The notes under the pieces: generated by a model | Seen by the model: only the letters and a program-made list of their open reading frames with translations | Databases searched by the model: none | What the model was told of the DNA's origin: nothing | Made by a program: the position numbers and the translations under genes | Shown here: positions 31,105 to 40,395 of the stretch, piece after piece | How positions within the stretch are numbered: the stretch's first letter is position 1 | Layout: each line of letters opens with the position of its first letter | NCBI GenBank assembly: GCA_902785365.1 | Contig: CACZYC010000008.1 | Span: forward strand, 1 to 63,558 | Origin: an uncultured Ruminococcus sp. | GTDB taxonomy: Bacteria; Bacillota; Clostridia; Oscillospirales; Acutalibacteraceae | Reading direction: 5' to 3' | DNA: 63,558 bases

Positions 31105-32033
31105 TGAGAGACAGCGCTGTAAGAAAACTAATTGAGTTAGCAAGAAATGATAAAGATATAAGTCTGGTGACAGGCGACCTCGGGTTCGGCGTATTGAAGC
31201 CGTACTGGGAGGCTGTGCCGAACCAGTTTATAAACACGGGTATCGCGGAGCAGAATATGACCGCGGCTGCCGCTGGTATGGCTCTTGAGGGCAAAAAGGT
31301 GTTTACCTATTCAATAGGTAACTTCCCGACGCTCAGATGCCTTGAGCAAATCCGTAACGATTGTGCTTATCACAACGCGAATGTTAACGTAATCTGCGTT
31401 GGCGGCGGATTTGTCTACGGTTCCCTCGGTATGAGCCACCACGCAACAGAGGATATCGCGATTTTACGCGCGCTTCCTGATGTTACGGTGTTCTGTCCCG
31501 GTGATGTTACCGAGGCTGAGGCTTGCATAAAAGCCGCGGCTGAGACAGACGGCACAACATATATTCGTCTCGGACGAGGCGGAGAGGGCAGAGCGCTCGA
31601 CAGCGTTGACTTCAAAGTCGGCAAAGCGTATAAAATACGCGACGCTAAAGATTTTGACAAGAAGGTTGCGCTTTTCTCAACGGGAGCAATTCTCAGAGAC
31701 GCTATGGCGGCTTGCGATAAGCTCGAAGCAGCGGGAATCGGTGTCGAACAATACAGTTTCCCAACGGTTAAGCCGATTGATGAAAAAGTCATCAAAGCTT
31801 GTGCCGATAAGTATGATTACATATTTACGGTTGAGGAACATAATATTGTCGGCGGATTCGGTTCGGCTGTGGCTGAGATTATGGCTGAATACGGCGGAAA
31901 AGCTAAGCTTGTCCGCCTTGGTATAAATGACGTTTACTGCACTAAGGTAGGCAATCAAGCATACCTCAGAGAGCAGTACGGCATAAGCGCCGACAAAATC
32001 TCCGAGAGGATTCAAGGTGTTTTAGGTGAGTAA
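31104..32033 (+). CDS. Transketolase, C-terminal subunit
   Basis: A 309-residue protein with the pyrimidine-binding domain (ITGIAEQNM-type text: FINTGIAEQNMTAAAAGMAL) carrying the glutamate that activates thiamine, then a C-terminal domain (GIGVEQYSFPTVKPIDEKVI, FTVEEHNIVGGFGSAVAE). Its start overlaps the stop of the N-terminal subunit, so the two are made in equal amounts. It forms the active heterotetramer with that subunit. Confidence 0.92.
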   Translation: MRDSAVRKLIELARNDKDISLVTGDLGFGVLKPYWEAVPNQFINTGIAEQNMTAAAAGMALEGKKVFTYSIGNFPTLRCLEQIRNDCAYHNANVNVICVGGGFVYGSLGMSHHATEDIAILRALPDVTVFCPGDVTEAEACIKAAAETDGTTYIRLGRGGEGRALDSVDFKVGKAYKIRDAKDFDKKVALFSTGAILRDAMAACDKLEAAGIGVEQYSFPTVKPIDEKVIKACADKYDYIFTVEEHNIVGGFGSAVAEIMAEYGGKAKLVRLGINDVYCTKVGNQAYLREQYGISADKISERIQGVLGE

Positions 32034-33180
32034 AAAAATCTGTTATGTAGTGACGGTTGCGCTCGCGGCTAAGAATTTTCTTGAGTGGTCCTTTGAGGAT
32101 ATGCACAAAGCGGGCTATGACGTATCTCTGATCTGTGATATGGACGAGGAATATATGGCTTCTTTGCCCGAGTTCGTTCACGCCTATCCTATGAAAATGG
32201 AGAGAGGCGTTGACCCGAGAGGGCTTGTTTCCTCAATCCGACAGATGAAGAAAATATTTAAAAGAGAGAAGTTCGACATAGTTCAATACTCCACTCCGAA
32301 CGCTTCTTTATACGCTTCCATCGCCGCTAAAAAAGCCAAAATCCCAGTAAGATTATACTTCCAATGGGGTATGATTTACCTTGGATATGATGGAGTTAAA
32401 AGAAAAATCTTCAAAACAACCGAAAAAATCACCTGTAAGTGTTCAACCGATATTCAACCCGATTCCAAGGGCAATCTCGATTTTTGCCGTGAACAGGGCT
32501 TTTACGACGAAAAAAAGAGCCGTATCGTATGGAACGGCTGCGCTAATGGTTTGAACACCGAAAAGTTTGATATAAATAAAAAACCCGAATACCGAAAAGA
32601 AATTCGGGATAAATACTGCTTTGACGACGACACAATTGTGCTCGGATTCCTGGGCAGAATCGGCAGAGACAAGGGATTTAACGAGCTTATGCTTTGCTTT
32701 CAGGAACTCAAGAAAAAGTACAACAATGTAAAGCTTCTGTATGTAGGCTATAATGAAAAACCCGACACAGTTGACCAGAATCTTCTCAAATACTTTGAGG
32801 AATGTGAGGATATTATCTCTACAAACGGCTGGATTGACGACCCGCAACGCTACCTCGCGGCTATGGATATTTTCCTGTTTCCGAGCTATCGAGAGGGTTT
32901 CGGCAACGTTGTAATCGAAGCTGAGGCTATGGGCGTGCCTGTAATTGTTTCCGATATTCCCGGACCTCAGAACGGTATGGTTGACAACGAAACAGGCTAC
33001 AAAGTACCTCCGAGAGATTGGAAGCCGCTTTATGAAAAAACCTGTGAACTGATTGAAGATAAGGAAAAGCGCGAAGCTTTCGGACAGGCGGGAGCGGAGT
33101 TTTCTCCCGAACACTTCGACAGCAAAGTGCTCATTACAAAAATTATTGAAAACAGAGATTGGCTTTTAAGCCGAGGATAA
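32026..33180 (+). CDS. Glycosyltransferase family 4
   Basis: A 384-residue GT-B enzyme. The N-terminal domain starts KKICYVVTVALAAKNFLEWS. The C-terminal nucleotide-sugar site shows GFLGRIGRDKGF and the E-x7-E motif SYREGFGNVVIEAEAMGVPV. It overlaps the transketolase stop by 8 bp from a GTG start. It probably adds the second sugar of the repeat unit on the cytoplasmic side. Donor and linkage are unknown. Confidence 0.9.
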   Translation: MSKKICYVVTVALAAKNFLEWSFEDMHKAGYDVSLICDMDEEYMASLPEFVHAYPMKMERGVDPRGLVSSIRQMKKIFKREKFDIVQYSTPNASLYASIAAKKAKIPVRLYFQWGMIYLGYDGVKRKIFKTTEKITCKCSTDIQPDSKGNLDFCREQGFYDEKKSRIVWNGCANGLNTEKFDINKKPEYRKEIRDKYCFDDDTIVLGFLGRIGRDKGFNELMLCFQELKKKYNNVKLLYVGYNEKPDTVDQNLLKYFEECEDIISTNGWIDDPQRYLAAMDIFLFPSYREGFGNVVIEAEAMGVPVIVSDIPGPQNGMVDNETGYKVPPRDWKPLYEKTCELIEDKEKREAFGQAGAEFSPEHFDSKVLITKIIENRDWLLSRG

Positions 33181-33182
33181 AT

Positions 33183-33989
33183 ATGGATAAAAAACCTTTG
33201 GTTTCTGTTTTGATGGGGATTTATAACTGCGCTGATACGCTTGAGGAAGCAGTTGATTGTATTTTAACTCAAACCTACGAAAACTGGGAACTTATAATGT
33301 GTGACGATTGTTCAAGCGACAATACATATGAGATTGCTGTCAAAATCGCGCAAAAGGATAACAGAATAAAGGTAATAAAAAACGAGAAGAATCTGACTCT
33401 GGCGCCGACCTTAAACCACTGTTTTGAAGAGGCAAAGGGTGAGTATCTTGCCCGAATGGACGGCGACGATATTTGCGATAAGGATAGATTCGAAAAAGAA
33501 GTCAAAGTTCTGAATGAGCATCCCGAATACGCGGTAGTCAGCTCAGGAATGAGGTTTTATGATGAAAACGGCGTATACGGCGAGATAATCAATCCCGAGG
33601 AACCAAAGGGAGAAGATTTCGTCAGCCGCAGTCCGATTTGCCACGCTCCATGTATGATGAGAGCTCAGGTGCTCAGAAAGGTCGGCGGTTACAGTAACAG
33701 TCCTGATGTTGAGCGAATTGAGGACTACGACCTTTGGGTGAGAATGTATGCCGAGGGTTATAAAGCCTACAATATACAGGAGCCTCTCTACAGCATGAGA
33801 GAGGGCAGAGACGCTATAAAGCGTAAAAAATTCAAGTTCAGAGTGACTGAGTATAAGCTCAGAAAAAGAGTTTGCAAGCAATTTGGACTTGGCTTTAAAT
33901 CAAAGCTGAAAGCTTTTAAGCCGATTATTATCGGACTTATGCCGCAGTTTGTATATAGCGCGGTACATAAGAATAAGTATAAGAATTAA
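33183..33989 (+). CDS. Glycosyltransferase family 2
   Basis: A 268-residue GT-A enzyme with PLVSVLMGIYNCADTLEEAV, CDDCSSDNT and the metal-binding ARMDGDDI (DxD). The ATG at 33183 lies 3 bp after the upstream stop; the longer frame starts inside that gene. The C-terminal RVTEYKLRKRV is basic and may face the membrane. Confidence 0.9.
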   Translation: MDKKPLVSVLMGIYNCADTLEEAVDCILTQTYENWELIMCDDCSSDNTYEIAVKIAQKDNRIKVIKNEKNLTLAPTLNHCFEEAKGEYLARMDGDDICDKDRFEKEVKVLNEHPEYAVVSSGMRFYDENGVYGEIINPEEPKGEDFVSRSPICHAPCMMRAQVLRKVGGYSNSPDVERIEDYDLWVRMYAEGYKAYNIQEPLYSMREGRDAIKRKKFKFRVTEYKLRKRVCKQFGLGFKSKLKAFKPIIIGLMPQFVYSAVHKNKYKN

Positions 33990-34021
33990 AGGATAGAAAA
34001 TAAACGAAAGGAGGAATACGA

Positions 34022-35158
34022 ATGCCGGTCTGGTGGGGAATATTTGCATATATGATGATAGTTTCAATATTCGGTATGGCTATGTATAAGAGCAGAGTAC
34101 AAAACGCAACCGTCGGACCTGCTGACGATTCCTCTACTGAAGTAAACTATAAATCTATCGGATTATTCTTTGCTTTGGCAACTTTTGCATTACTGATGTT
34201 TTTTGTCGGACAAAGGAGCTATATATTTGATACAACTGACTATCAATACTCTTATGAGAATTATTTTAGAGGAGATCTTGGAGAAATAACTGAATTAATT
34301 AATGGAACAAGACAGGAAAAAGGACCTTTGTTTAAAATACTTCTGGTATTATTTAAACATTTTACACACGGAACATATAATGACTGGTTTACATTTGTCG
34401 CGCTAATACAATGTGTCAGTATAGCGTTGTTCTTGTACAAATACTCGATAAACTTTACTTATAGCGTATATTTCTTTTTCACTACAAGTACTTTCCTGTG
34501 GATGGTAAACGGTATGAGACAGTTTTTGGCTGTTGCAATAATACTGTTTTTTGTAGATTGGCTAAAAGAAAGAAAAACAATACCATTTATTATAGTTGTT
34601 ATTTTTGCATACTGGATACATTCATCAGCTCTAATCTGGCTACCTGTTTATTTTATAATAAACTATGAACCATGGTCTAAAAAGTTTGTGATTTTTAGCC
34701 TTATCATTACTTTAGCATTATTTTTATATTCGAGATCATCATTGGTTGACGATTCGGATTATGCATATTTAACTAGTGACCAATATAATAATGGAGTTAA
34801 TCCTATACGAGTATTGGTGATGGCAGTTCCATCTATTATTGCTTTTGCTCAACGTAAGAGGATAAATGAAGTAGCTTCTCCGTTTGTGAAGGTTTGGGTC
34901 AATCTATCGGTTATTACGACAGAGTGTTATTTGGTTGGAATGTTTACATCTGGTGTTATGGGAAGAATGCCTATGTATTTTCAGATGTTTAACCTTTTGC
35001 TTTTACCATGGCTTCTGAAGAATGCTTTTGATGAAAGTATGGGTAAATCAATTCTCCTGGCATCATTGATTGGATATTTTGCATATTTTTGGTATGATAT
35101 GTATATTGCGGGAAATGGTATATACAATAGCCGATCATTAGATATTATATTTACTTAA
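34022..35158 (+). CDS. EpsG-like polysaccharide polymerase (Wzy-type)
   Basis: A 378-residue, very hydrophobic protein with about ten membrane segments and a large loop (FDTTDYQYSYENYFRGDLGE). The TNGMRQF-like text WMVNGMRQFLAVAIILFF and the HSSALIWLPVYF helix are typical of EpsG/Wzy proteins. It would join repeat units on the outer face. Strong AAAGGAGG before the ATG. More AT-rich than its neighbours. It is the only polymerase candidate in the cluster. Confidence 0.82.
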   Translation: MPVWWGIFAYMMIVSIFGMAMYKSRVQNATVGPADDSSTEVNYKSIGLFFALATFALLMFFVGQRSYIFDTTDYQYSYENYFRGDLGEITELINGTRQEKGPLFKILLVLFKHFTHGTYNDWFTFVALIQCVSIALFLYKYSINFTYSVYFFFTTSTFLWMVNGMRQFLAVAIILFFVDWLKERKTIPFIIVVIFAYWIHSSALIWLPVYFIINYEPWSKKFVIFSLIITLALFLYSRSSLVDDSDYAYLTSDQYNNGVNPIRVLVMAVPSIIAFAQRKRINEVASPFVKVWVNLSVITTECYLVGMFTSGVMGRMPMYFQMFNLLLLPWLLKNAFDESMGKSILLASLIGYFAYFWYDMYIAGNGIYNSRSLDIIFT

Positions 35159-35159
35159 T

Positions 35160-36272
35160 ATGAAAAGTGTTTTATTTTTAATTCCAACCCTTTCCCATGG
35201 AGGAGCAGAAAAGGTTCTTGTTAACCTCGTAAACAATTTAGAAAACAGCAAATTTGATATTACAGTCCAGACGCTTTTTGACGGTGGAGTTAATAAGCAA
35301 TATCTAAAGCCGCACATTAAAACAAAATCGGTATATAAAAAAGTATTTCCCGCAAATTCATACTTATTTGCGCTGTTTTCTCCAGAGTTCCTTTATAAGC
35401 GTTTTATAAAAGAACACTACGATATTATAGTTTCATATCTCGAGGGTCCGACAGCTCGAATTGTGAGCGGATGCACCAACGAGAACACCAAAATTGTAAG
35501 CTGGATTCATTGTAAAATGGATACAGAGAAAGCCGCGTCAGTTGGCTTCAGGAACTTCAAAGAAGCTAAAAAGTGCTACAACAAGTTTGATTATACCGCC
35601 TGTGTTTCGCAGTGGGTAAAGAACTGGTTTGTTGATACATTTGATTTCAAAAACCCGATTGGCGTGTTATACAACACCATCGAGACCGATGAAATAATTA
35701 CCAAGTCAAATGAGCCGATAGATGACATCACCTTAGATAAAGATGTTTTCAACATTATTTCTGTCGGCAAAGTGATTGCGGTCAAAGCCTTTATGCGGCT
35801 TGCACGTATACATAAAAGACTGCTCGATGACGGCATAAAGAATCATATATACATTCTCGGTGTCGGCGATGAGCAGCCGAAGATAGAAAAGTATCTTGCT
35901 GACAACAATCTGACCGATACATTCACATTCCTGGGTTACAACACTAACCCGTACAAATATGTTAGGGATTGTGATTTGTATGTTTGCTCATCTTTGAGTG
36001 AGGGATTCAGTACATCCGTTACCGAGTCGTTGATAGTCGGAACGCCTGTAGTTACTACATTATGTTCCGGAATGCAGGAAATGCTCGGTGAAAACAACGA
36101 ATACGGTATTGTAACCGAGAATAATGAGGACGCGTTATATGAAGGCGTAAAGAAAATGCTGACAACGCCGAATATGCTTGAGAATTATGCTCAAAAGGCG
36201 TTTGAGCGCGGTAAATATTTTAGCACAGAAAAGACAACAAAAGCAGTAGAGGATATGCTGTTAAATCTATGA
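35160..36272 (+). CDS. Glycosyltransferase family 4
   Basis: A 370-residue GT-B enzyme. It starts KSVLFLIPTLSHGGAEKVLV (the glycine-rich acceptor-domain loop). The C-terminal half has IISVGKVIAVKAFMRLARIH, FLGYNTNPYKYV and the E-x7-E motif SLSEGFSTSVTESLIVGTPV. The usual GRL-x-xxKG donor-site wording is altered to GKVIAVKA. It starts 1 bp after the polymerase stop. Confidence 0.9.
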   Translation: MKSVLFLIPTLSHGGAEKVLVNLVNNLENSKFDITVQTLFDGGVNKQYLKPHIKTKSVYKKVFPANSYLFALFSPEFLYKRFIKEHYDIIVSYLEGPTARIVSGCTNENTKIVSWIHCKMDTEKAASVGFRNFKEAKKCYNKFDYTACVSQWVKNWFVDTFDFKNPIGVLYNTIETDEIITKSNEPIDDITLDKDVFNIISVGKVIAVKAFMRLARIHKRLLDDGIKNHIYILGVGDEQPKIEKYLADNNLTDTFTFLGYNTNPYKYVRDCDLYVCSSLSEGFSTSVTESLIVGTPVVTTLCSGMQEMLGENNEYGIVTENNEDALYEGVKKMLTTPNMLENYAQKAFERGKYFSTEKTTKAVEDMLLNL

Positions 36273-36282
36273 GGAGGAAGTT

Positions 36283-37476
36283 ATGAAACACGGATTTTAT
36301 TTCAGATTTTACCGAATGTTTCATAATGAAACTCTGTGTTGTTTTCTGGCAAACTTGGCGTACTTTTTGTATTGTGTAAAGTTTTTCATTAAAAAGACGC
36401 TTCGCAAGAAAGTAAAGTCAACTATGACTGTGGATGAAGCATGTAGGATAATTGATAAAGTTTATCCGCAACCTAAGTCAAATCCCGAGTACATAAATCC
36501 TGAAATTGACGAAAACCTTGATTTATCAATTGTAATTCCCGTTTATAACTATGCCGACATTCTCGAGGACAACATCAACTCGATTTTGAATCAAAAGACA
36601 GATTACAAGTTCGAAGCAATCTTTGTTGACGATGGCTCAACGGACGGCGCGCAGGACATTCTCAGGAAATACGAGAATCACCCGAATGTTAGGTTGATTT
36701 TTCAACAAAACGGTGGCATAGGCGCAGCCCGTAATACAGGTATCAATCACGCAAACGGCAAATATTTGATGTTTTTTGACTGCGACGATATCGTTCATGA
36801 TGATATAGTTGAAACGCTTATGAGCAAAGCCTATGAGCAGGATTTGGATATGGTAGTTGCCGCTCACAATCTTGTTAAAGAAAAAGACGGCGAGGTTTAT
36901 GAGGTCGTGCCCAATGTTTACCCACAAAAAAACCTTATTGGGTTCAAAAACGGCGATGAGATTATGAACCTACCCGGACTTCCCTGGGCAAAGGTCTATA
37001 AGCGCGAGCTATGGAATAAAGTCCGATTTTTCCCCGGTTACTGGTATGAGGACGATATTATACAGTTTTTGATATTTCCTCAAGTTAGTTCTTACAGTTA
37101 TATTTCCAAGGTTGTTTATGAGTATAAATGGTATGAGAAGAATTTTTCGCATACACAGAATGATTCAAAACGGAAGAAATGTATTGATAGTTATTGGATT
37201 ATAACTGAAATACTTAACTCATACAAAAAAATTGGATTACATAATGACGCAAAGCTATATACACTGTTAGTCAGACACCTAAGCGCATATTACTATCCTT
37301 TTGTAAAAGATTTGGATGATAACGTAGTAGAGGCATTATATATTTTAGCTAAGGAAATGCTTGCCAATTATAAAAGTGGTGACGTAAATAACCTTCCGTA
37401 TGTTATGAGTAAAGCTAAAATGGCATTAGAAGGAAATGATATTGAGTTGTGGAAGCTGTCAAGCTTCTATCAGTAG
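36283..37476 (+). CDS. Glycosyltransferase family 2 with N-terminal hydrophobic segment
   Basis: A 397-residue protein. About 45 N-terminal residues are hydrophobic and aromatic (FLANLAYFLYCVKFFIKK) and may touch the membrane. The GT-A domain starts LDLSIVIPVYNYADILEDNI, with VDDGSTDGAQDIL and the DxD-like FFDCDDIV. A W-Y-EDD motif (PGYWYEDDI) lies in the C-terminal part. AGGAGG precedes the ATG. Confidence 0.88.
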   Translation: MKHGFYFRFYRMFHNETLCCFLANLAYFLYCVKFFIKKTLRKKVKSTMTVDEACRIIDKVYPQPKSNPEYINPEIDENLDLSIVIPVYNYADILEDNINSILNQKTDYKFEAIFVDDGSTDGAQDILRKYENHPNVRLIFQQNGGIGAARNTGINHANGKYLMFFDCDDIVHDDIVETLMSKAYEQDLDMVVAAHNLVKEKDGEVYEVVPNVYPQKNLIGFKNGDEIMNLPGLPWAKVYKRELWNKVRFFPGYWYEDDIIQFLIFPQVSSYSYISKVVYEYKWYEKNFSHTQNDSKRKKCIDSYWIITEILNSYKKIGLHNDAKLYTLLVRHLSAYYYPFVKDLDDNVVEALYILAKEMLANYKSGDVNNLPYVMSKAKMALEGNDIELWKLSSFYQ

Positions 37477-37484
37477 GGAACAGT

Positions 37485-38330
37485 ATGGGACTAAAGATTG
37501 AAACATGGTCAATTGCATATAGAAAGAAAAAGCCTGGACTTTTGTTTGAAGATACATCTGATTTTAAGCTGATTGATAACGGTCATAAAGGCTGGTATGC
37601 GGATCCCTTTTTATTTGATTACGAAGGAAAGACATATCTTTTTGCTGAGTTTTTCTCTTATGATATTGGCAGAGGTGTATTAGTATGCGCGGTTTACGAC
37701 GATGAAAAAGATAGCTTTTCTGATTTCAAAGAGATAATCAGAGAGGATTATCACCTTTCGTATCCCTTTGTTTTTACTGGCGATGATGGCAATATATATA
37801 TGATGCCTGAAAGTAACGAAGCAAATGAATTGTATTTGTATCGAGCGGTATCATTCCCCGATAAATGGGAAAAGCACAAAGTTATTCTCGATAATATTAG
37901 GGTAGTTGATACGACACCGTTTGGTTATAATGATAAGCATTATGCGTTTTCGCTTGAACTCGATGATAATATGATGTTATTAGAGTTTGAAAGTGATTTA
38001 AATATAAAGGATAAAACTTTTTTATCAAATGATATGAGTTTTGCCAGAGCAGGCGGACGAGTGTTCGATTATAATGGGAAACATATTTATGTTGCGCAGG
38101 AATGCAAGGAAGAATATGGAAGATCTATAAATCTTATTGGATTTGATTTAACTGATAAGTGTTTCAATCACAATGTGATTAAGACGATAAATCCTGAAGA
38201 TGTTGAGTTGATTAATGCTAAAAAAGCATCAGGAATACATACATATAACTTATCAAATAAGCTTGAGGTTATAGATTTAAAGTATTATCGTAATTCTTAT
38301 TATAGAGTAATGAAAAGGATATTAAAGTAA
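37485..38330 (+). CDS. GINT1-N-like beta-propeller protein
   Basis: A 281-residue protein with the text GHKGWYADPFLFDYEGKTYL, FAEFFSYDIGRG, YPFVFTGDDGNIYMMPES and ELYLYRA, then DTTPFGY. This is the pattern of the N-terminal propeller-like domain of glucosamine-inositolphosphorylceramide transferases (GINT1-N), which resembles GH43-type propellers. In bacteria such domains occur alone or fused to formyltransferases in surface-polysaccharide clusters; their role is not settled. It starts at the ATG at 37485, just after the GT2 stop. It could be a glycosyl- or acyl-modifying enzyme. Confidence 0.7.
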   Translation: MGLKIETWSIAYRKKKPGLLFEDTSDFKLIDNGHKGWYADPFLFDYEGKTYLFAEFFSYDIGRGVLVCAVYDDEKDSFSDFKEIIREDYHLSYPFVFTGDDGNIYMMPESNEANELYLYRAVSFPDKWEKHKVILDNIRVVDTTPFGYNDKHYAFSLELDDNMMLLEFESDLNIKDKTFLSNDMSFARAGGRVFDYNGKHIYVAQECKEEYGRSINLIGFDLTDKCFNHNVIKTINPEDVELINAKKASGIHTYNLSNKLEVIDLKYYRNSYYRVMKRILK

Positions 38331-38333
38331 TTT

Positions 38334-38441
38334 ATGAAGAAGATTTCGCTTATTAATGTTTGATCAAATGTTTTCGTTTGACAAAAAGCATAATAGTTTT
38401 GGTATTGATTATGTACTGATATTTAATATAGGAAAAACGAT
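38334..38441 (+). pseudogene. Possible scar of a lost gene
   Basis: This gap breaks an otherwise packed operon. It begins with an ATG frame reading KKISLINV, like the start of many glycosyltransferases, but stops after nine codons. A second frame (MFSFDKKHNSFGIDYVLIFN) is also short. A TTGACA at about 38380 has no convincing -10. An internal deletion is the simplest reading. Confidence 0.3.
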
Positions 38442-39422
38442 ATGAGTTTTGATATGGATAAAATCTCTGTAATAGTGCCTGCATACAATTGTCAGAATAC
38501 TATAGAAAGATGCATAAAAAGCATCCAAAATCAAACATACAATAATTTGGAAATCATCGTGATTAATGATGGTTCTACGGATAAAACGGAGTCCGTTATT
38601 TTCGCTTTGCAAGGTAAAGACGAGAGAATCAAAGTGATATCAATCCCTAACGGTGGTGTATCTCGTGCCAGAAATACGGGTTTGGATAATGCTACTGGCG
38701 ACTATATTACTTTTGTTGATTCGGATGACTACATTGACAAAGAAATGTATGAATGTCTTTATAACCTAATAAAAGAGTACAATGTTCAAATTGCGCATTG
38801 TAGTTATAAAAATGTTGTTGGCGATGATGTTGTTCCCGTAGGAGATACAGGCAAGATTATGGTTCAGTATCATGATGAAGCAATGATGTGTTTATTGAGT
38901 GGGAAACTGTTCTCAGGCGGAATATGGAACAAACTGTACAAGAAAGAATTGTTCGACGGTATTCGTTTTGATGAAAGCATTAGGATTAACGAGGATGTTC
39001 TTGCAAATTATGAGCTTTTTGATTTGGTAGACAAATCTGTTTTTGTCGATAAGGCGTTGTATTCATATGTAGCAAATAATGATAGTGCGACGCATTCGAT
39101 GAGAACCAGCGAAGGTCCTGAACATGTTTTGTATGTTGCCGAGAAAATGCAGGAAAAATCAATAAACAAACTATATCAGAATGAAGCGGATTATCGTGTA
39201 GCTTATCTTTCTTTGAATTTATATAAATCTTATGTTCTTCTAAACAATTTAGATAAAAAAAACAAACGTAAGAGTTTAAAGAAAAAGCTAAAAAACTATA
39301 AATATTTGTTTTCTAAAAAGGATAGGTTAAACTATCATTTGTTAATTATTTTTCCTAAAATTTATAGAATAGCATTTAGACTTTACGACAAAAAAAGAGT
39401 AAAAAAACTTGATCCCATATAA
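38442..39422 (+). CDS. Glycosyltransferase family 2
   Basis: A 326-residue GT-A enzyme: ISVIVPAYNCQNTIERCIKS, INDGSTDKT, NGGVSRARNTGLDNATGDYI, and the DxD motif VDSDDYID, with NEDV later. Start at the ATG at 38442; an in-frame ATG at 38454 is a possible alternative. The 111-bp gap upstream contains two short orphan open frames (see 38334). Confidence 0.9.
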   Translation: MSFDMDKISVIVPAYNCQNTIERCIKSIQNQTYNNLEIIVINDGSTDKTESVIFALQGKDERIKVISIPNGGVSRARNTGLDNATGDYITFVDSDDYIDKEMYECLYNLIKEYNVQIAHCSYKNVVGDDVVPVGDTGKIMVQYHDEAMMCLLSGKLFSGGIWNKLYKKELFDGIRFDESIRINEDVLANYELFDLVDKSVFVDKALYSYVANNDSATHSMRTSEGPEHVLYVAEKMQEKSINKLYQNEADYRVAYLSLNLYKSYVLLNNLDKKNKRKSLKKKLKNYKYLFSKKDRLNYHLLIIFPKIYRIAFRLYDKKRVKKLDPI

Positions 39423-39432
39423 AAGGTGAATT

Positions 39433-40395
39433 ATGAGAGAACCGTTAATAAGTGTTGTAGTTCCTATATATGAAGTTGAAAAATACCTCGACCGATGTGT
39501 CGAGAGTATTGTCAATCAGACATATAAGAATCTCGAGATAATACTTGTTGATGATGGTTCGCCTGACAATTGTCCGAAAATGTGTGACAGTTGGGCAGAA
39601 AAAGACAACAGAATAAAAGTAGTCCATAAAGAGAACGGCGGACTTTCTGATGCTCGAAATGCTGGAATGCCTTTCGCGACAGGTGAGATTATCTCGTTTA
39701 TCGATTCTGACGACTGGATTGAGCTTGATATGTTTGAGAAAATGCTCAATCGTATGCAGAAAGATAACAGTGATATAGTATCCTGCGGCGTTAAGTGGGT
39801 TGAGGAAGACGGAAGCCTTATCCGAGATGTCACTTCAGATGATGAAGTTCTTGATACAACGATTGCGATGAAGGAACTCATCAACGATAAAAAACTAAAG
39901 CAGCATGTTTGGAACAAAATATACAAGTATGATTTGATTAAAGCTATTCCTTTTGAAAAGGGCAAATATCATGAGGATGTTTTTTGGTCATATCAGATTG
40001 TCGGTAGAGCGAAGAGTGTTTCTATAGCCAAAGAATCATTTTATAATTATGTGCAGCGCTCAAACAGTATTATGGGTGAGGGCTTTTCCGTAAAGCGTCT
40101 GGATGCTCTTGACGCGAACGAGTTGCGTTGCGAGTATATGAAAGAACACTTTCCTGAACTATACGACAATGCTCTATATGTATATATCGGCAGTTGCCAT
40201 TACCAGCTCCAATGCGCGGTAAGAGCAAATCAACCTAAAGAAGTAATTGATAATATACTGGATAGAACCTCATACAGAAAAACAGGTCATCCTACACGAG
40301 GTATAACCTTAAAACAAAAGATTTGGTATTATCTGTTTACGCTTTTCCCAATGACAACTTGCAGAGTTAGAAATAGATTAGGCAAAGGTATATAA
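39433..40395 (+). CDS. Glycosyltransferase family 2
   Basis: A 320-residue GT-A enzyme: LISVVVPIYEVEKYLDRCVE, VDDGSPDNCP, ENGGLSDARNAGMPFATGEI and the DxD motif IDSDDWIE, then HEDVFWSY. This is the common EpsJ/CpsI-like capsule type. It ends exactly before the wecB start. Confidence 0.92.
   Translation: MREPLISVVVPIYEVEKYLDRCVESIVNQTYKNLEIILVDDGSPDNCPKMCDSWAEKDNRIKVVHKENGGLSDARNAGMPFATGEIISFIDSDDWIELDMFEKMLNRMQKDNSDIVSCGVKWVEEDGSLIRDVTSDDEVLDTTIAMKELINDKKLKQHVWNKIYKYDLIKAIPFEKGKYHEDVFWSYQIVGRAKSVSIAKESFYNYVQRSNSIMGEGFSVKRLDALDANELRCEYMKEHFPELYDNALYVYIGSCHYQLQCAVRANQPKEVIDNILDRTSYRKTGHPTRGITLKQKIWYYLFTLFPMTTCRVRNRLGKGI

Noticed and set aside
32443..33114. 223-codon minus-strand ORF
   Set aside because: Antisense shadow of a glycosyltransferase family 4 gene with intact motifs on the plus strand.
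38375..38441. Internal promoter starting at TTGACA near 38380
   Set aside because: No -10 box with acceptable spacing could be found.
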